This document shows positions 27,003 through 36,855 of a stretch of DNA of 64,000 nt, in pieces. How positions within the stretch are numbered: position 1 is the stretch's first letter; every line of letters begins with the position of its first letter. The notes under the pieces were generated by a model. The model was not told the DNA's origin. It searched no databases and saw only the letters and a list, made by a program, of their open reading frames with translations. The translations under genes and the position numbers were made by a program. Source of the DNA: Nevskiaceae bacterium (GTDB taxonomy: Bacteria > Pseudomonadota > Gammaproteobacteria > Nevskiales > Nevskiaceae); contig SCVA01000039.1 of NCBI GenBank assembly GCA_004297005.1, forward strand, positions 1 to 64,000. Direction: 5' to 3'.

Positions 27003-29771
27003 GTGGCCGACGATTCAAACAAGTACAAAGACAGCATCCATCTGCCGCAGACGGATTTCCCCATGCAGGCCAATCTCGCCAAGCGCGAGCCGGAGATGCT
27101 GGCGCGCTGGGAGGCCGAGCAGACCTACGCCGCGGTGATGAAGGCGGGCGAGGGCGCGCCGGAGTTCCGCTTTGTCGATGGCCCGCCCTACGCCAATGGC
27201 GACATCCACATCGGCCACGCGGTCAACAAGGTGCTGAAGGACATGGTGGTCAAGGCCGCGCGCCTCGACGGCTACCAGGCGCCCTTCGTACCGGGTTGGG
27301 ACTGCCACGGCCTGCCGATCGAACTCCAGGTCGAGAAGAAGTTCGGCAAGGTCGGCGAGAAGCTCAGCGCCGCCGAGTTTCGCGCCCGCTGCCGCGAGTA
27401 CGCGGCCGAGCAGGTCGAGCGCCAGAGGGGGGACTTCAAGCGCCTGGGCATCCTCGGCGACTGGGAGCGGCCCTATCTCACCATGCAGCCGGGCTTCGAG
27501 GCCGAGCAGTTGCGGGTGCTGTCGCGCATCTGCGCACGCGGCCATGTGGTGCGCGGCTTCAAGCCGGTGCACTGGTGCCTGGACTGCGGCTCCTCGCTGG
27601 CCGAGGCCGAGGTGGAGTATCAGGACAAGCAGTCGGCGGCCATCGACGTCGCTTTCGCGGCCGCGGATAGCGCCGATCTCGGCGCCCGCTTTGGCGGTGC
27701 CGATGCGAGCAACGCCGGCTTCGTGATCTGGACCACCACGCCCTGGACGCTGCCGGCCAACCAGGCGATCAGCGTCAATGCCGAACTCGACTACGCCCTG
27801 GTGCAGCTCGGCGCCCGCAAGCTGGTGCTGGCCGCCGGTCTGGTCGAAGTCGTGTGCAAGCGCCTGGGTGGCGAGGGAATCGTGCTGGCGACGGTGAAGG
27901 GCAAGGCGCTGGAGGGTGCCAAGGCGCGGCATCCCTTCTCCGACCGCATCGTGCCGATCATCTGCGGCGAACACGTCACCCTGGATGCCGGTACCGGCCT
28001 GGTCCACACCGCCCCGGCGCACGGCGTCGAGGACTACGGCGTCGGCAAGCTCTACGGTCTGCCGGTGGACAACCCGGTGGGCAGCAATGGCGTGTTCATC
28101 GCCGGCACGCCGCTGGTGGCCGGCCTGCATGTGCGCAAGGCCGAGGAACCGATCCTGGCCGCGCTGCAGGAGTCGGGTGCGCTGCTGCACAAGGAAGCCA
28201 TCACGCACAGCTACCCGCACTGCTGGCGCCACAAGACGCCGCTGATCTTCCGCGCCACGCCGCAGTGGTTCATCAGCATGGACAAGGAAGGCCTGCGCGC
28301 GCAGGCCTTGTCCGAGATCGCCGCCACCAAGTGGATTCCTGGCTGGGGAGAAGATCGCATCGCCGGCATGATCCGCGACCGGCCCGACTGGTGCATCTCG
28401 CGCCAGCGCTACTGGGGCGTGCCGCTGGCGGTGTTCGTGCACCGCGAGACCCAGACCCTGCACCCGGACACGCCGGCCCTGCTGCTGCGCGTCGCCGATG
28501 CCGTGCAGGCGCGCGGTCTGGAAGCCTGGTTCGGCAGCAGCCCTGCCGACTGGGGCGTGGACGAGGCCGTCTACGAGAAGGGCACCGACACGCTGGATGT
28601 CTGGTTCGACTCTGGCGTGGTGTTCCCGGCCAGCTTCGTCGCCAACGGCCAGTCGACGCCGGACAAGGCCGACATCTACCTCGAAGGCTCCGACCAGCAT
28701 CGCGGCTGGTTTCACTCCTCGCTGCTCACCCGTGTCGCCACCGACGGCAAGGCGCCTTACAAGAGCGTGCTCACCCACGGCTTCACCGTGGACGAGCAGG
28801 GTCGCAAGATGAGCAAGTCGCTGGGCAATGTGGTGGCGCCGCAGAAGGTCATCAGCACCCTCGGCGCCGACGTGCTGCGGCTGTGGGTGGCGAGTGCGGA
28901 CTACTCCGGCGAGATTGCGATCTCCGACAACCTCCTGAAGCGCACCGCCGACGCCTACCGGCGCATCCGCAACACCGCTCGCTATCTGCTCGGTAGTCTG
29001 CACGGCTTCGACCCGGCAACCGATGCCGTGGTGCCTGGCGAGATGGTGGCGGTGGACCGCTGGGCGATCGGCGAGGCCGCGAAGCTGCAGGCGGAGTTGA
29101 AGTCGGCCTATGGCGACCGCGAGTTCCATCGCGTCTACCACGCCCTGCACAACTACTGCGTCAACGATCTGGGCGGGCTCTATCTCGACCTGCTCAAGGA
29201 CCGGCTCTACACGCTGCCGGAGAAGTCGCTGGCGCGCCGCTCGGCACAGACCGCGCTCTGGCATCTGGCCGAGGGCCTGGTGCGCTGGATCGCGCCGATC
29301 CTGTCGTTCACGGCCGACGAGATCTGGCGCTTGCTGCCGGGCGACCGCTCGCAGAGCGTGTTCGCCCAGAGCTGGTGGAGCTTCCCGGCGGTGGGCGCGG
29401 CGGAACTGGACTGGCCGAGCCTGCTGGCCGCCCGTGACGCCGTGCGCAAGGAACTGGAGGGCCTGCGCATCGCCGGCACCATCGGCGCCTCTTTGCAGGC
29501 CGAGGTGGTCGTGCAAACCGAAGGAACCAGTCTGGAAACCCTCCGCCAAGTGGAGCCGGAGCTGCGCTTCTGGTTGCAGACTTCGTCCGTGCGCGTGGAG
29601 CCGGGCGAAGGTGGATCCTTGAAGGTGCTCGCGCAGCCATCCGCCTACGGCAAATGCGACCGCTGCTGGCACTACCGCGAAGACGTCGGCCAGCACCCCG
29701 GCCACGAGACGATCTGCGGTCGTTGCGTATCCAATATCGAAGGTCCGGGCGAAACCCGGCGCTGGTTCTGA
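27003..29771 (+). CDS. ileS: Isoleucyl-tRNA synthetase
   Basis: 922 residues from a GTG start at 27003; the next methionine (27063) would cut the conserved IHLPQTDFPMQANLAKREP. Class I motifs are HIGHAVNKVLKD and KMSKSLGNVVAP. The CP1 editing domain lies between, and the C-terminus carries a zinc finger (CDRCWHYREDVGQHPGHETICGRC). The length and zinc end match the bacterial IleS1 type. It is coupled to lspA 17 bp downstream. Confidence 0.98.
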   Translation: MADDSNKYKDSIHLPQTDFPMQANLAKREPEMLARWEAEQTYAAVMKAGEGAPEFRFVDGPPYANGDIHIGHAVNKVLKDMVVKAARLDGYQAPFVPGWDCHGLPIELQVEKKFGKVGEKLSAAEFRARCREYAAEQVERQRGDFKRLGILGDWERPYLTMQPGFEAEQLRVLSRICARGHVVRGFKPVHWCLDCGSSLAEAEVEYQDKQSAAIDVAFAAADSADLGARFGGADASNAGFVIWTTTPWTLPANQAISVNAELDYALVQLGARKLVLAAGLVEVVCKRLGGEGIVLATVKGKALEGAKARHPFSDRIVPIICGEHVTLDAGTGLVHTAPAHGVEDYGVGKLYGLPVDNPVGSNGVFIAGTPLVAGLHVRKAEEPILAALQESGALLHKEAITHSYPHCWRHKTPLIFRATPQWFISMDKEGLRAQALSEIAATKWIPGWGEDRIAGMIRDRPDWCISRQRYWGVPLAVFVHRETQTLHPDTPALLLRVADAVQARGLEAWFGSSPADWGVDEAVYEKGTDTLDVWFDSGVVFPASFVANGQSTPDKADIYLEGSDQHRGWFHSSLLTRVATDGKAPYKSVLTHGFTVDEQGRKMSKSLGNVVAPQKVISTLGADVLRLWVASADYSGEIAISDNLLKRTADAYRRIRNTARYLLGSLHGFDPATDAVVPGEMVAVDRWAIGEAAKLQAELKSAYGDREFHRVYHALHNYCVNDLGGLYLDLLKDRLYTLPEKSLARRSAQTALWHLAEGLVRWIAPILSFTADEIWRLLPGDRSQSVFAQSWWSFPAVGAAELDWPSLLAARDAVRKELEGLRIAGTIGASLQAEVVVQTEGTSLETLRQVEPELRFWLQTSSVRVEPGEGGSLKVLAQPSAYGKCDRCWHYREDVGQHPGHETICGRCVSNIEGPGETRRWF

Positions 29772-29788
29772 GCGGAGTTCCCCGAAGC

Positions 29789-30271
29789 ATGCGCAACAAC
29801 GCCGCCTGGCTGATCCTCTCCGCGCTGGTCATCGTCCTTGACCAGTTCAGCAAGTACTGGATCGAGGCCAACCTCGTCCACTACGGCGTGATCCCGGTGA
29901 TGCCGCACTTCAACATCGTGCACCTGCGCAACACCGGCGCGGCGTTCTCGATGTTCAATCAGGCACCGTCGCTGGCCTTCATCGGGCTCGCGGCGGCAGT
30001 CAGTGCCGGCATTCTGGTCTGGCTGCGCCGACATCCGCGTGGCGAGACGCTCACCGCTGTTGGCCTCTGCCTGATCCTGGGCGGCGCCATCGGCAATGTC
30101 ATCGACCGCGTGCGCCTGGGCCACGTCACCGATTTCCTCGATTTCTACTGGGGCAGCGCGCACTTCGCGGCCTTCAATGTCGCCGACTCGGCGATTTCGG
30201 TCGGCGCCGGCTTCCTGATTCTGGAAATGCTGCTGGAATGGAAACGCGGCGGGCCGCGCAAGGAGCTGTAG
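29789..30271 (+). CDS. lspA: LspA, lipoprotein signal peptidase
   Basis: ATG 29789 gives [24 protein letters not shown] and 160 residues; the longer frame runs into ileS. It has four transmembrane helices. The signature segments [33 protein letters not shown] and [12 protein letters not shown] contain the two catalytic aspartates. It cleaves the signal from prolipoproteins such as Pal in this window. It lies 2 bp before ispH. Confidence 0.98.
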   Translation: MRNNAAWLILSALVIVLDQFSKYWIEANLVHYGVIPVMPHFNIVHLRNTGAAFSMFNQAPSLAFIGLAAAVSAGILVWLRRHPRGETLTAVGLCLILGGAIGNVIDRVRLGHVTDFLDFYWGSAHFAAFNVADSAISVGAGFLILEMLLEWKRGGPRKEL

Positions 30272-30273
30272 GC

Positions 30274-31230
30274 ATGGACATCCTGCTCGCCAATCCGCGC
30301 GGCTTCTGCGCCGGCGTTGATCGCGCCATCGAAATCGTCGAGCGTGCACTCGATGCCTTGGGCGCGCCCATCTACGTGCGCCACGAGGTGGTGCACAACC
30401 GCTTCGTGGTCGAGAACCTGCGCGCCAAGGGCGCGGTGTTTGTCGAGGAAGTGGACGAGATTCCGGAAGGGGCCACCTGCATCTTCTCCGCGCACGGGGT
30501 GGCGCAGGCGGTGGTCGAAAGCGCCCGCCAGCGCGGGCTGACGGTGTTCGATGCCACCTGCCCGCTGGTGACCAAGGTGCACATCGAGGTAAAGCGCTAC
30601 GCCCGCGAGAAGCGCGAGGTGGTGCTGATTGGCCACGAGGGACATCCGGAAGTCGAAGGCACCATGGGCCAGTTCGACGTCAGCCTGGGCGGAGCGATCT
30701 ACCTGGTGGAGACACCGGAGGATGTGCAGCAGTTGTCGGTGAGGAATCCGGCGCACACGGCCTATGTCACCCAGACCACCTTGTCGATGGACGACACCGC
30801 CAAGGTCATCGACGCCCTGCGCCAGCGCTTCCCGCAGATTCTGGGGCCGCGCAAGGACGACATCTGCTACGCCACCACCAATCGCCAGGACGCGGTGAAG
30901 CAGTTGGCCGCCCAGTGCGACGCGCTGCTGGTGGTGGGCTCGAAGAACTCCTCCAACTCCAACCGTCTGCGCGAGCTTTCTGAATTGATGGGGACTCCGG
31001 CCTATTTGATTGACGGCGCCAGCGACATTGATCCCTTGTGGGTGCAGGGCAAGAACCGGGTCGGCGTCACCGCCGGCGCCAGCGCGCCGGAAATCCTGGT
31101 CAAGCAGGTGGTGGAACGCCTCCAGCAGTTGGGCGGCCTGGCCGCGCGCGAGCTGGAAGGCCGCGAGGAGCACATCGTGTTCTCCCTGCCGCCCGCTCTG
31201 CGTCGCGCGGTGCGCAAGACCGTCTCCTGA
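30274..31230 (+). CDS. ispH: IspH, HMBPP reductase
   Basis: ATG 30274 gives [20 protein letters not shown] and 318 residues. The [4Fe-4S] cysteines lie in [14 protein letters not shown] and [11 protein letters not shown]. It is the last enzyme of the MEP isoprenoid pathway and supplies precursors for IspB. It follows lspA directly; the fkpB gene that sits between them in E. coli and Pseudomonas is absent. It converges with pilE across 9 bp. Confidence 0.98.
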   Translation: MDILLANPRGFCAGVDRAIEIVERALDALGAPIYVRHEVVHNRFVVENLRAKGAVFVEEVDEIPEGATCIFSAHGVAQAVVESARQRGLTVFDATCPLVTKVHIEVKRYAREKREVVLIGHEGHPEVEGTMGQFDVSLGGAIYLVETPEDVQQLSVRNPAHTAYVTQTTLSMDDTAKVIDALRQRFPQILGPRKDDICYATTNRQDAVKQLAAQCDALLVVGSKNSSNSNRLRELSELMGTPAYLIDGASDIDPLWVQGKNRVGVTAGASAPEILVKQVVERLQQLGGLAARELEGREEHIVFSLPPALRRAVRKTVS

Positions 31231-31239
31231 GCTGCGCGG

Positions 31240-31725
31240 TCAGCGTTGCCAGCAACTGTCGGCGCCGCCGCTGGCGCCGCGATCGCCGTTGGAGCCAATG
31301 CACAGCGTCCCGCAGGTCTGGTCTATGCGATTGGAGTACGGCACCGCGCGGATTGCATAAGCCCGGGCGCTGGGGCTGCCACTGAGTGCCGCACAGTTGC
31401 CCAACCCCCCCGAGCTCGGAAGCGCGACGAGGCTCAGGGTATAGAGCGCGTCGCCAGTGCTGGAGCTAACGGCGCCCTGGGAGTTGAGGTAGGCGCTGCC
31501 GCTCAGGTTGTAGCCAAGGGCTGTGAGGGCGCTGGCATAGCCCTTGTGGTCGGTGGCGTAGCTTTCCTGTCGGCTGGCGATTTCACTCAACGCGGTTTTA
31601 GCAACGGTCCGATGCGTGCGCTCCACATAGCTCCGATAACTGGGCAGCGCGATGGCGGTAAGGATGCCGAGCACGGCGATGGCGATCAGCAGCTCGGTCA
31701 GGCTGAAACCTCGGGCAGGACGCAT
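31240..31725 (-). CDS. pilE: PilE-type type IV minor pilin (cassette 1)
   Basis: 161 residues with a short leader and class III prepilin signature RGFSLTELLIAIAVLGILTAI (cleaved before Phe, with Glu at +5). The C-terminal half has cysteines (NCAALSG, QTCGTLC, DSCWQR) suitable for the D-loop. It is the last gene of the minus-strand cassette, 29 bp after pilY1. Adjacency to ispH matches the Pseudomonas arrangement. It is processed by PilD, which is not in this window. Confidence 0.93.
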   Translation of the reverse strand: MRPARGFSLTELLIAIAVLGILTAIALPSYRSYVERTHRTVAKTALSEIASRQESYATDHKGYASALTALGYNLSGSAYLNSQGAVSSSTGDALYTLSLVALPSSGGLGNCAALSGSPSARAYAIRAVPYSNRIDQTCGTLCIGSNGDRGASGGADSCWQR

Positions 31726-31754
31726 GGTGAGTCCGGAGATGGTGATGGAAGGAA

Positions 31755-34700
31755 TCAGTTCTCGCCCAGCCGTTCGCGCCAGGAAGCGCGCAGCCGCGGC
31801 GGCACCGCCTGCTTCTGCAACTGGCCGCTGACCGCCTGGGTGGAACTGGTGACCGCGGTGACCTCGCCAGGCAGGCCGCCGGCAGGTAGCGGCGTAGAGC
31901 GGTCGCTACCGATCTGGTTGATCGCCGGTTTCGGACGCGAGTCACGCAAGGAAATGTTGTACAGCCGACCACTGCCTTCGAGTGGCACGCAGGTGGCGTC
32001 GTCCGGCTGTGGCGGGACGTAGGTCGAAAAGCTGGCGACACCACCGATGGTGAGCGGCGCCGAGTAGGCCTTCTCGCCGGAATTGCCGAGCAGGAAGCGG
32101 TAGCCGGGCGTCAGCAGGTCCAGATCCTTGCAGGCGCTGGAGGCGGTCTGGCTGGCGCAGGCCGTCGTCTGGTCGGTGAAAGCGCTGTGCCGTGCTCCGC
32201 TCAGTTGCGATTCCTGCGTGTTGATCTCGCCGCTGGTCTTGCCGCTGACCACGTCGGTGTCGCGGTAGGCGTAGAACCAGTTCTGGGTCGTGGTGTTGAG
32301 CGGATCCTCACGGTCGCCGGTGGCGAACAACACCACGTCGTAATCGCTACCGCCGCTCTGGCGGTTGCGCACCGGCACGTAGTCTGGAGCGTTGAAGATG
32401 CGTCGGTCGCTGGCCAGGGTAGGCGTGGCTTCGGCGTGCCGACCGACACTGGCCAGCGGTGTCAGCGTCCAGGCGCTGCGATCGGAGCCGGGCAGGTCGG
32501 CGCGCCACAGGCGGCCGCCGGTATCGCCAACGTAGAGCCGGTCGAGATAGCCGTCGTTGTTGGTGTCGAGAGCGGTCACATCGCTGGGGATGCTATCTAC
32601 CAGCAAGGGATGTCCGTAACGCAGGCTGCCTGCTGTGTAGCCGGCGCTGTCGGCGCGACTGGCGCGCCAGAGCAGGGCGCCTGTCTCGGCGTCAACGATG
32701 AACAATGCGTTGCCGCGCGAGCTGCTGGCATTGCCATCGTCCTTGCCGATGCGCTCGCTGGCGACACTGTTCCGGGAGTTGTTGAGGTCCTTGCCGATCT
32801 TGGTGCCGGCGCTGTTGCGGCCGCCGTTGTATCCGCCGCCGAAGATCAGCACTGACTTGCTGACGACATCGCCGGTGGTGGCAGGGTTGCCGTCGGCGTC
32901 GATACGCATCCGCCCCAGCTGTGGCGTGGAGTAGGTCAAGCCGAGGTCCGCGTACTGGGTTTCCGTCCCGGCGACGACGCCGCTGGTACAGGCCCGGCGC
33001 AGGCCCTCGGGACCGACGGACCACAGCAGGCGCGCGCCGCTGCCGCCGTTGCAGGGATCACTGTCGGCGGCGGGTGCATCGGGATTGGTGATGTCCATGG
33101 CGTAGTAATGGCTACCGCCACGGCGCAGGCCGAAGAACAGCAGCACCCGGTCCTCGCTGTTGTCGCCGATGGTGCCTAGCTTGCCGGTGTTGCTGCCACT
33201 GCTGGCGGCGCGATCACGGATCAACACCACTGGCGAGCCATCGACGCCGTAGGGAAGATTGGCGCCGGCCTGGTTCTCGCGCAGCAGCTTCAACTGCCCC
33301 ATGACCGCCTGCGGCATGAACCCCCAGCTTTCGACGCCGGTGTCGTCGCGGACCATGCGCAGATAGCCGTCGCCGGAGCCGAACAGCACGCGGATATCGT
33401 CGCTGCTGCCGCCGCCGCGCTTGCCGTAGTTGACCGCCAGCGGCCGGGAGTGCAGCAGCGGCCCCAGCAGCCAGGAACGGCCGCTGATCCCGGCGTTGGT
33501 GGGTGAGCTCCCCGGGCCGCTGCCCTTGGGGGCGGTTTGTGTGCCTACGTCGTAGCCGCGTGCGTAGAGCAGGAGTTCACGGGTAACGGTATCGGCGCTG
33601 CGGCTGCTGCTGGTGCCGCAGGATGTCGTGCAGGAGCTGAGTGTGCTGGCGCAACTGCTAGCGCAGGAGCTGGCGTTGGCGTCGCAACTGCTGCCGCAAC
33701 TGCTGCCGGTGCTGCCGCAACCGCTGTTGCAACTGGAGAAATTGTTGCTGCACGTGGTGGCGGCGGCGTCGTAGGTGTTGGTGCAGGCAGCGACGCTGTT
33801 GTCGTAGGAGGTCGTGCAGTTGTTGTAGTTGCTGGTACAGGCGGTGAGACTGTTGTTATAGGTGCTGGTACAGCCAGCGATGCCGCTGTTGTAGCTGTCG
33901 TTGCAACTCGTGATGCTGCTGTTATACGTGGCGTTGCAGCCGGCGGTGTTGTTGTCGTAGGTGCTGCTGCAGCTCGCCATGCTGTTGTTGTAGGTGGTAG
34001 TGCAGGCGGCCAGGCAGGAGCTGTTGCCGAGCAGGCAGCCAAGGTTGCACAGCGTCAGTGCCAAGCCGGCATTGGTTTGGCAAAGGCTCAGAGCGGTGTC
34101 GTGCGGCAGGGTGCAGGTGGATCTGGCGGTGCCAGCGGCCGAGGTGCACAGGCTCAGGTTGGTGTCGTGGGGCAGCTTGCACAGGCCGTAGGCGGTGTTG
34201 GCATTGGTCTGGCAGAGGCCGATGTTGTTGCTGAGCTGGCAGAGTCCAAGCGCGGTGCTGGCATTGCTGTTACAGAGGTTGCGGGCGCTGGTAGCGTTGC
34301 TGTTGCACAGGCTCTGGCTGCTGTCGCAGTTGAGTTCGCAGAGTCCCTGGTTGCTGTTACAGAGGTTGTTGCAACTGCTCTGGCTGGTGGAGCAGAGGCC
34401 GTTGCACAGACTAGCGTTGCTGTTGCAGACCGATTGGCACAGCGTGACCGGCGATTCGTAGGCTTCGGCAGCAGTGGCGCTGATCAGCTCGCTGCGTACC
34501 GCAGTGTCGTCAGGATGCAGTGCCGTCAGTGCGAATTTGTTGCCGGCATTGGGCGCCGCGTAGGAGTCATAGAACAGCTTGCGCGCGGTGGTGCTGGTTC
34601 CGGTTGGATTCGCGCGCCCAGGACTTCCGCCACCGCCCAACTGATAGCCAGGGATATTCTGCCCGGCGCCGCCCAGTGTGGTGACCCGGCCGTCGGTGCT

Positions 34701-36311
34701 GCGGCTGCCAAGCTTGCTGGGGTCGGTCCAGTAGGTAAGGGCACTGTTCTGCAGTCGGCCGTCGCTGGCGAAGGCGAGTTGGCCGTTGGCGTCGTAATAC
34801 TGGTAGCTGCCGCTGCTGTCGGCGTGCAGGCGCAGTCGCTTGAGGTTGCCGGCCCAGTTCGGCTTCTTGTCGGGGTCCGGATGAAACTCTGCGACGTAAG
34901 CGCCCTCGGACAGGCCGGTCGCGCTGCTGGAACTGCTGCCGATGCTGGTGGACTGCAGCGAGGCGTCGATGCTCAGAACCTGGCTGACTACCGAGCCGGA
35001 GATGTCCTGCCCGCGTCCGGCCAGCCCCAACAGATTGGTATAGGTGCTGACGTTGTAACCGAGGTTCTTGAGTGCGCTCAGATCGGCCAGATTGCCGATG
35101 CTGTCTTGCACCAGAAAGTAGGAATTGATCTTGCGCCGGTCGCCGGCACCGCCGTAGATGAAGCCATCGGTGGCTGCCGAGTCCACCACCTCGGCGAGAC
35201 TCAACTGCCCGTCGCCGTTGCGATCGGCCAGCGGGAACAGGCGCAGGAGATCGACGTCGGAGTCGTCCTGTTGATCCGGCGCGGTGAGCTGCACGTGCAG
35301 CATGTTGATGGTGCAGGCTTGAGGGTAGTCCTTCAGCCCGCCTTTGTAGGCCTTGTAGCCGGCGCTGTCGGTGGTCTCCAGGCCGGTGTCGCGCACCAGC
35401 AGACCGGTGAGCAGGTTGTCGTTGGCGTCCAGTGGCGCGTTGAAGATGCGATCACCGCGCAGGTAGCGCGCGAGCTCCACGTAGGCTTCCTTGGTCTGGT
35501 AGGGCGAGCCCGAAATCAGGTTGCCGGAAGTGGCGCCACCGGTCAGCAGATTGCCCACCACGTTGAGTACCTGCGGCACCAGCTTGGTTAGCAGGTCGGT
35601 GACGCTGACCAGGTTGATCAGCCCCAGAAAGAAATAGGCGCCGTTGCTGCAACCCGGTGTGGTCTGCCGCTCGCCCGGAAGGCTGGCGAGATCGGCGAAA
35701 GCACAGGCGCCGCCCGCCGGTCCCTGATCGCCATGAAACAGCATCAAGGCCACGCGGGTGTTGACCAGAGGCTCTAGGGTCGCCTGCAGAGCCACGAACA
35801 GCGCCAGCGCCGGGTTGTTGGCGAGATCCAGTGGATTCAATGGCCCCAGGACCGAGCCCAGCGTCGACTGGATGGTGCCGACCAACACGCCGACTACATT
35901 GCCAAGCAAGGCCTGGAGCAGCGCCGGCGCGGTATCGAGTACCGAGAGTGTGCTGTTGGCCAGATCGCCCAGCAGGCCCAGCGGATCGAGGCCGACGAGC
36001 AGGGGCATGGGCACACCGAGGATATTGAACAGTTGCTGAAAGGTGAGCAGTTGGCGCAGGGCAATGCAGTCAGGCTCGTTGGACAACAGGACGTTGTGGC
36101 AGACCAGCGAATTGAGATTGAGTAGATTGAGGTCCAGCACCAGCACCGTCAGCGGCGCCTGATCGGTGGCCACCGTCTGGTTCGCGTAGATGTCGATATC
36201 GTCGGCGTTGGCGAGGTTGCTGACGCCAACGATGAACGCCAGCAGGGCGCTGCACAGGCTGACGCGCAGCCAACGCAAGGCGAGGGCGGCGGAACCAGAG
36301 GCCCTATTCAT
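31755..36311 (-). CDS. pilY1: PilY1-like pilus tip protein with Cys-rich hendecad domain (cassette 1)
   Basis: 1518 residues. There is a signal segment (about 1-36), then a Leu-rich N-terminal region where a VWA fold is expected. The MIDAS DxSxS is replaced by D60-L-N-L-L (LDLNLLN), so metal binding there is unlikely. An EF-hand-like loop DRNGDGQLSLAE lies near residue 361. Residues 625-898 form a domain with 36 cysteines in 4/7/11-residue spacing. The C-terminal PilY1 beta-propeller (from about 930) contains VDGSPVVL and a calcium loop DTNNDGYLD followed by YVGDTGGRLW near residue 1250. PilY1 primes pilus assembly and adhesion at the tip. It lies 7 bp from pilX by overlap and 29 bp before pilE. 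Confidence 0.9.
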   Translation of the reverse strand: MNRASGSAALALRWLRVSLCSALLAFIVGVSNLANADDIDIYANQTVATDQAPLTVLVLDLNLLNLNSLVCHNVLLSNEPDCIALRQLLTFQQLFNILGVPMPLLVGLDPLGLLGDLANSTLSVLDTAPALLQALLGNVVGVLVGTIQSTLGSVLGPLNPLDLANNPALALFVALQATLEPLVNTRVALMLFHGDQGPAGGACAFADLASLPGERQTTPGCSNGAYFFLGLINLVSVTDLLTKLVPQVLNVVGNLLTGGATSGNLISGSPYQTKEAYVELARYLRGDRIFNAPLDANDNLLTGLLVRDTGLETTDSAGYKAYKGGLKDYPQACTINMLHVQLTAPDQQDDSDVDLLRLFPLADRNGDGQLSLAEVVDSAATDGFIYGGAGDRRKINSYFLVQDSIGNLADLSALKNLGYNVSTYTNLLGLAGRGQDISGSVVSQVLSIDASLQSTSIGSSSSSATGLSEGAYVAEFHPDPDKKPNWAGNLKRLRLHADSSGSYQYYDANGQLAFASDGRLQNSALTYWTDPSKLGSRSTDGRVTTLGGAGQNIPGYQLGGGGSPGRANPTGTSTTARKLFYDSYAAPNAGNKFALTALHPDDTAVRSELISATAAEAYESPVTLCQSVCNSNASLCNGLCSTSQSSCNNLCNSNQGLCELNCDSSQSLCNSNATSARNLCNSNASTALGLCQLSNNIGLCQTNANTAYGLCKLPHDTNLSLCTSAAGTARSTCTLPHDTALSLCQTNAGLALTLCNLGCLLGNSSCLAACTTTYNNSMASCSSTYDNNTAGCNATYNSSITSCNDSYNSGIAGCTSTYNNSLTACTSNYNNCTTSYDNSVAACTNTYDAAATTCSNNFSSCNSGCGSTGSSCGSSCDANASSCASSCASTLSSCTTSCGTSSSRSADTVTRELLLYARGYDVGTQTAPKGSGPGSSPTNAGISGRSWLLGPLLHSRPLAVNYGKRGGGSSDDIRVLFGSGDGYLRMVRDDTGVESWGFMPQAVMGQLKLLRENQAGANLPYGVDGSPVVLIRDRAASSGSNTGKLGTIGDNSEDRVLLFFGLRRGGSHYYAMDITNPDAPAADSDPCNGGSGARLLWSVGPEGLRRACTSGVVAGTETQYADLGLTYSTPQLGRMRIDADGNPATTGDVVSKSVLIFGGGYNGGRNSAGTKIGKDLNNSRNSVASERIGKDDGNASSSRGNALFIVDAETGALLWRASRADSAGYTAGSLRYGHPLLVDSIPSDVTALDTNNDGYLDRLYVGDTGGRLWRADLPGSDRSAWTLTPLASVGRHAEATPTLASDRRIFNAPDYVPVRNRQSGGSDYDVVLFATGDREDPLNTTTQNWFYAYRDTDVVSGKTSGEINTQESQLSGARHSAFTDQTTACASQTASSACKDLDLLTPGYRFLLGNSGEKAYSAPLTIGGVASFSTYVPPQPDDATCVPLEGSGRLYNISLRDSRPKPAINQIGSDRSTPLPAGGLPGEVTAVTSSTQAVSGQLQKQAVPPRLRASWRERLGEN
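33618..34439 (-). repeat. Region coding 36 cysteines in hendecad spacing, with 33-bp tandem units
   Basis: It encodes pilY1 residues 625-898. Successive cysteines are 4, 7 or 11 residues apart with one exception (spacing 9), so almost all fall on an 11-residue register. Between 33837 and 34034 consecutive cysteine codons are exactly 33 bp apart, in units such as CNATYNSSITS, CNDSYNSGIAG and CTSTYNNSLTA. The N-terminal part uses C-x3-C-x6 pairs with NSNASL-type fillers. Confidence 0.9.
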
Positions 36312-36855
36312 AGTTCACTCCGGCTGGCTTGCTGTGGAGAACCAGCAGCGACTCGACGATTTCCGCCGCGCTGCGGCCTTCGCTCGAACGGTCGATGCCG
36401 CCGGTGATCGAATAGCGAGCGAAGTCGTACTGACGGGCGCTGGTCTGCGCCTCGCGCATGACGTTGACCGTGACGAACAGGGGCAGCACGCGGCGAACCT
36501 CGGCATAGCCGTAGGTCAGGATGTCACCGCTGCTGTTACTGCTGGCGAGCGGAATCTGAACCGCGTCGGAATCGCAACCGAACAGCGCCGATGGGGCGCC
36601 GCTAGCAGGGAGGTAGCAGCTGCGGAAATCGGGGTTGTAGTCGACGGGGGTGTTGTTGCTGTCGCTCGCCACGGTCTCGATCAGGGACTCCGCCAGTTGC
36701 ATGGCATTGGTATGGCTCTCGGCGTTGCTGGCCAGGCGCAGTTGGGTTTGGGTGGTGCGTACCGCGGCCACGCCCAGCAGTGTCAGTACCACCAGCAAGA
36801 CCAGGGCGACGGCCAGCGCCGCGCCCCGTTGCCGATTGTCTGCGGACTGATTCAT
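36304..36855 (-). CDS. pilX: PilX-type minor pilin (cassette 1)
   Basis: 183 residues with the PilX N-terminus RQRGAALAVALVLLVVLTLLGVAAVRTTQTQLRLASNAES, where the usual Glu5 is absent as is typical for PilX/GspK-like pilins. It caps the minor-pilin priming complex with PilV, PilW, PilE and FimU. It starts 4 bp inside the pilW 3' end and its stop overlaps the pilY1 start, showing tight coupling. Confidence 0.92.
   Translation of the reverse strand: MNQSADNRQRGAALAVALVLLVVLTLLGVAAVRTTQTQLRLASNAESHTNAMQLAESLIETVASDSNNTPVDYNPDFRSCYLPASGAPSALFGCDSDAVQIPLASSNSSGDILTYGYAEVRRVLPLFVTVNVMREAQTSARQYDFARYSITGGIDRSSEGRSAAEIVESLLVLHSKPAGVNYE

Noticed and set aside
27015-29705. An 896-codon open frame on the minus strand opposite ileS
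   Set aside because: It is an exact antisense shadow of ileS in GC-rich DNA, with no ribosome site, no family resemblance and a low-complexity His/Arg/Gln/Ala composition. ileS has complete catalytic motifs.
33618-34439. CRISPR-like regular spacing
   Set aside because: The repeated units are 33 bp, degenerate, in frame with pilY1 and without conserved repeat/unique spacer alternation. They encode the Cys-rich domain.
33537-35591. A 684-codon plus-strand frame rich in Ala, Val and Gly opposite pilY1
   Set aside because: It is the complement of the repetitive Cys/Asn/Ser-coding region. Its composition simply mirrors that repeat, and it ignores the pilin operon structure.
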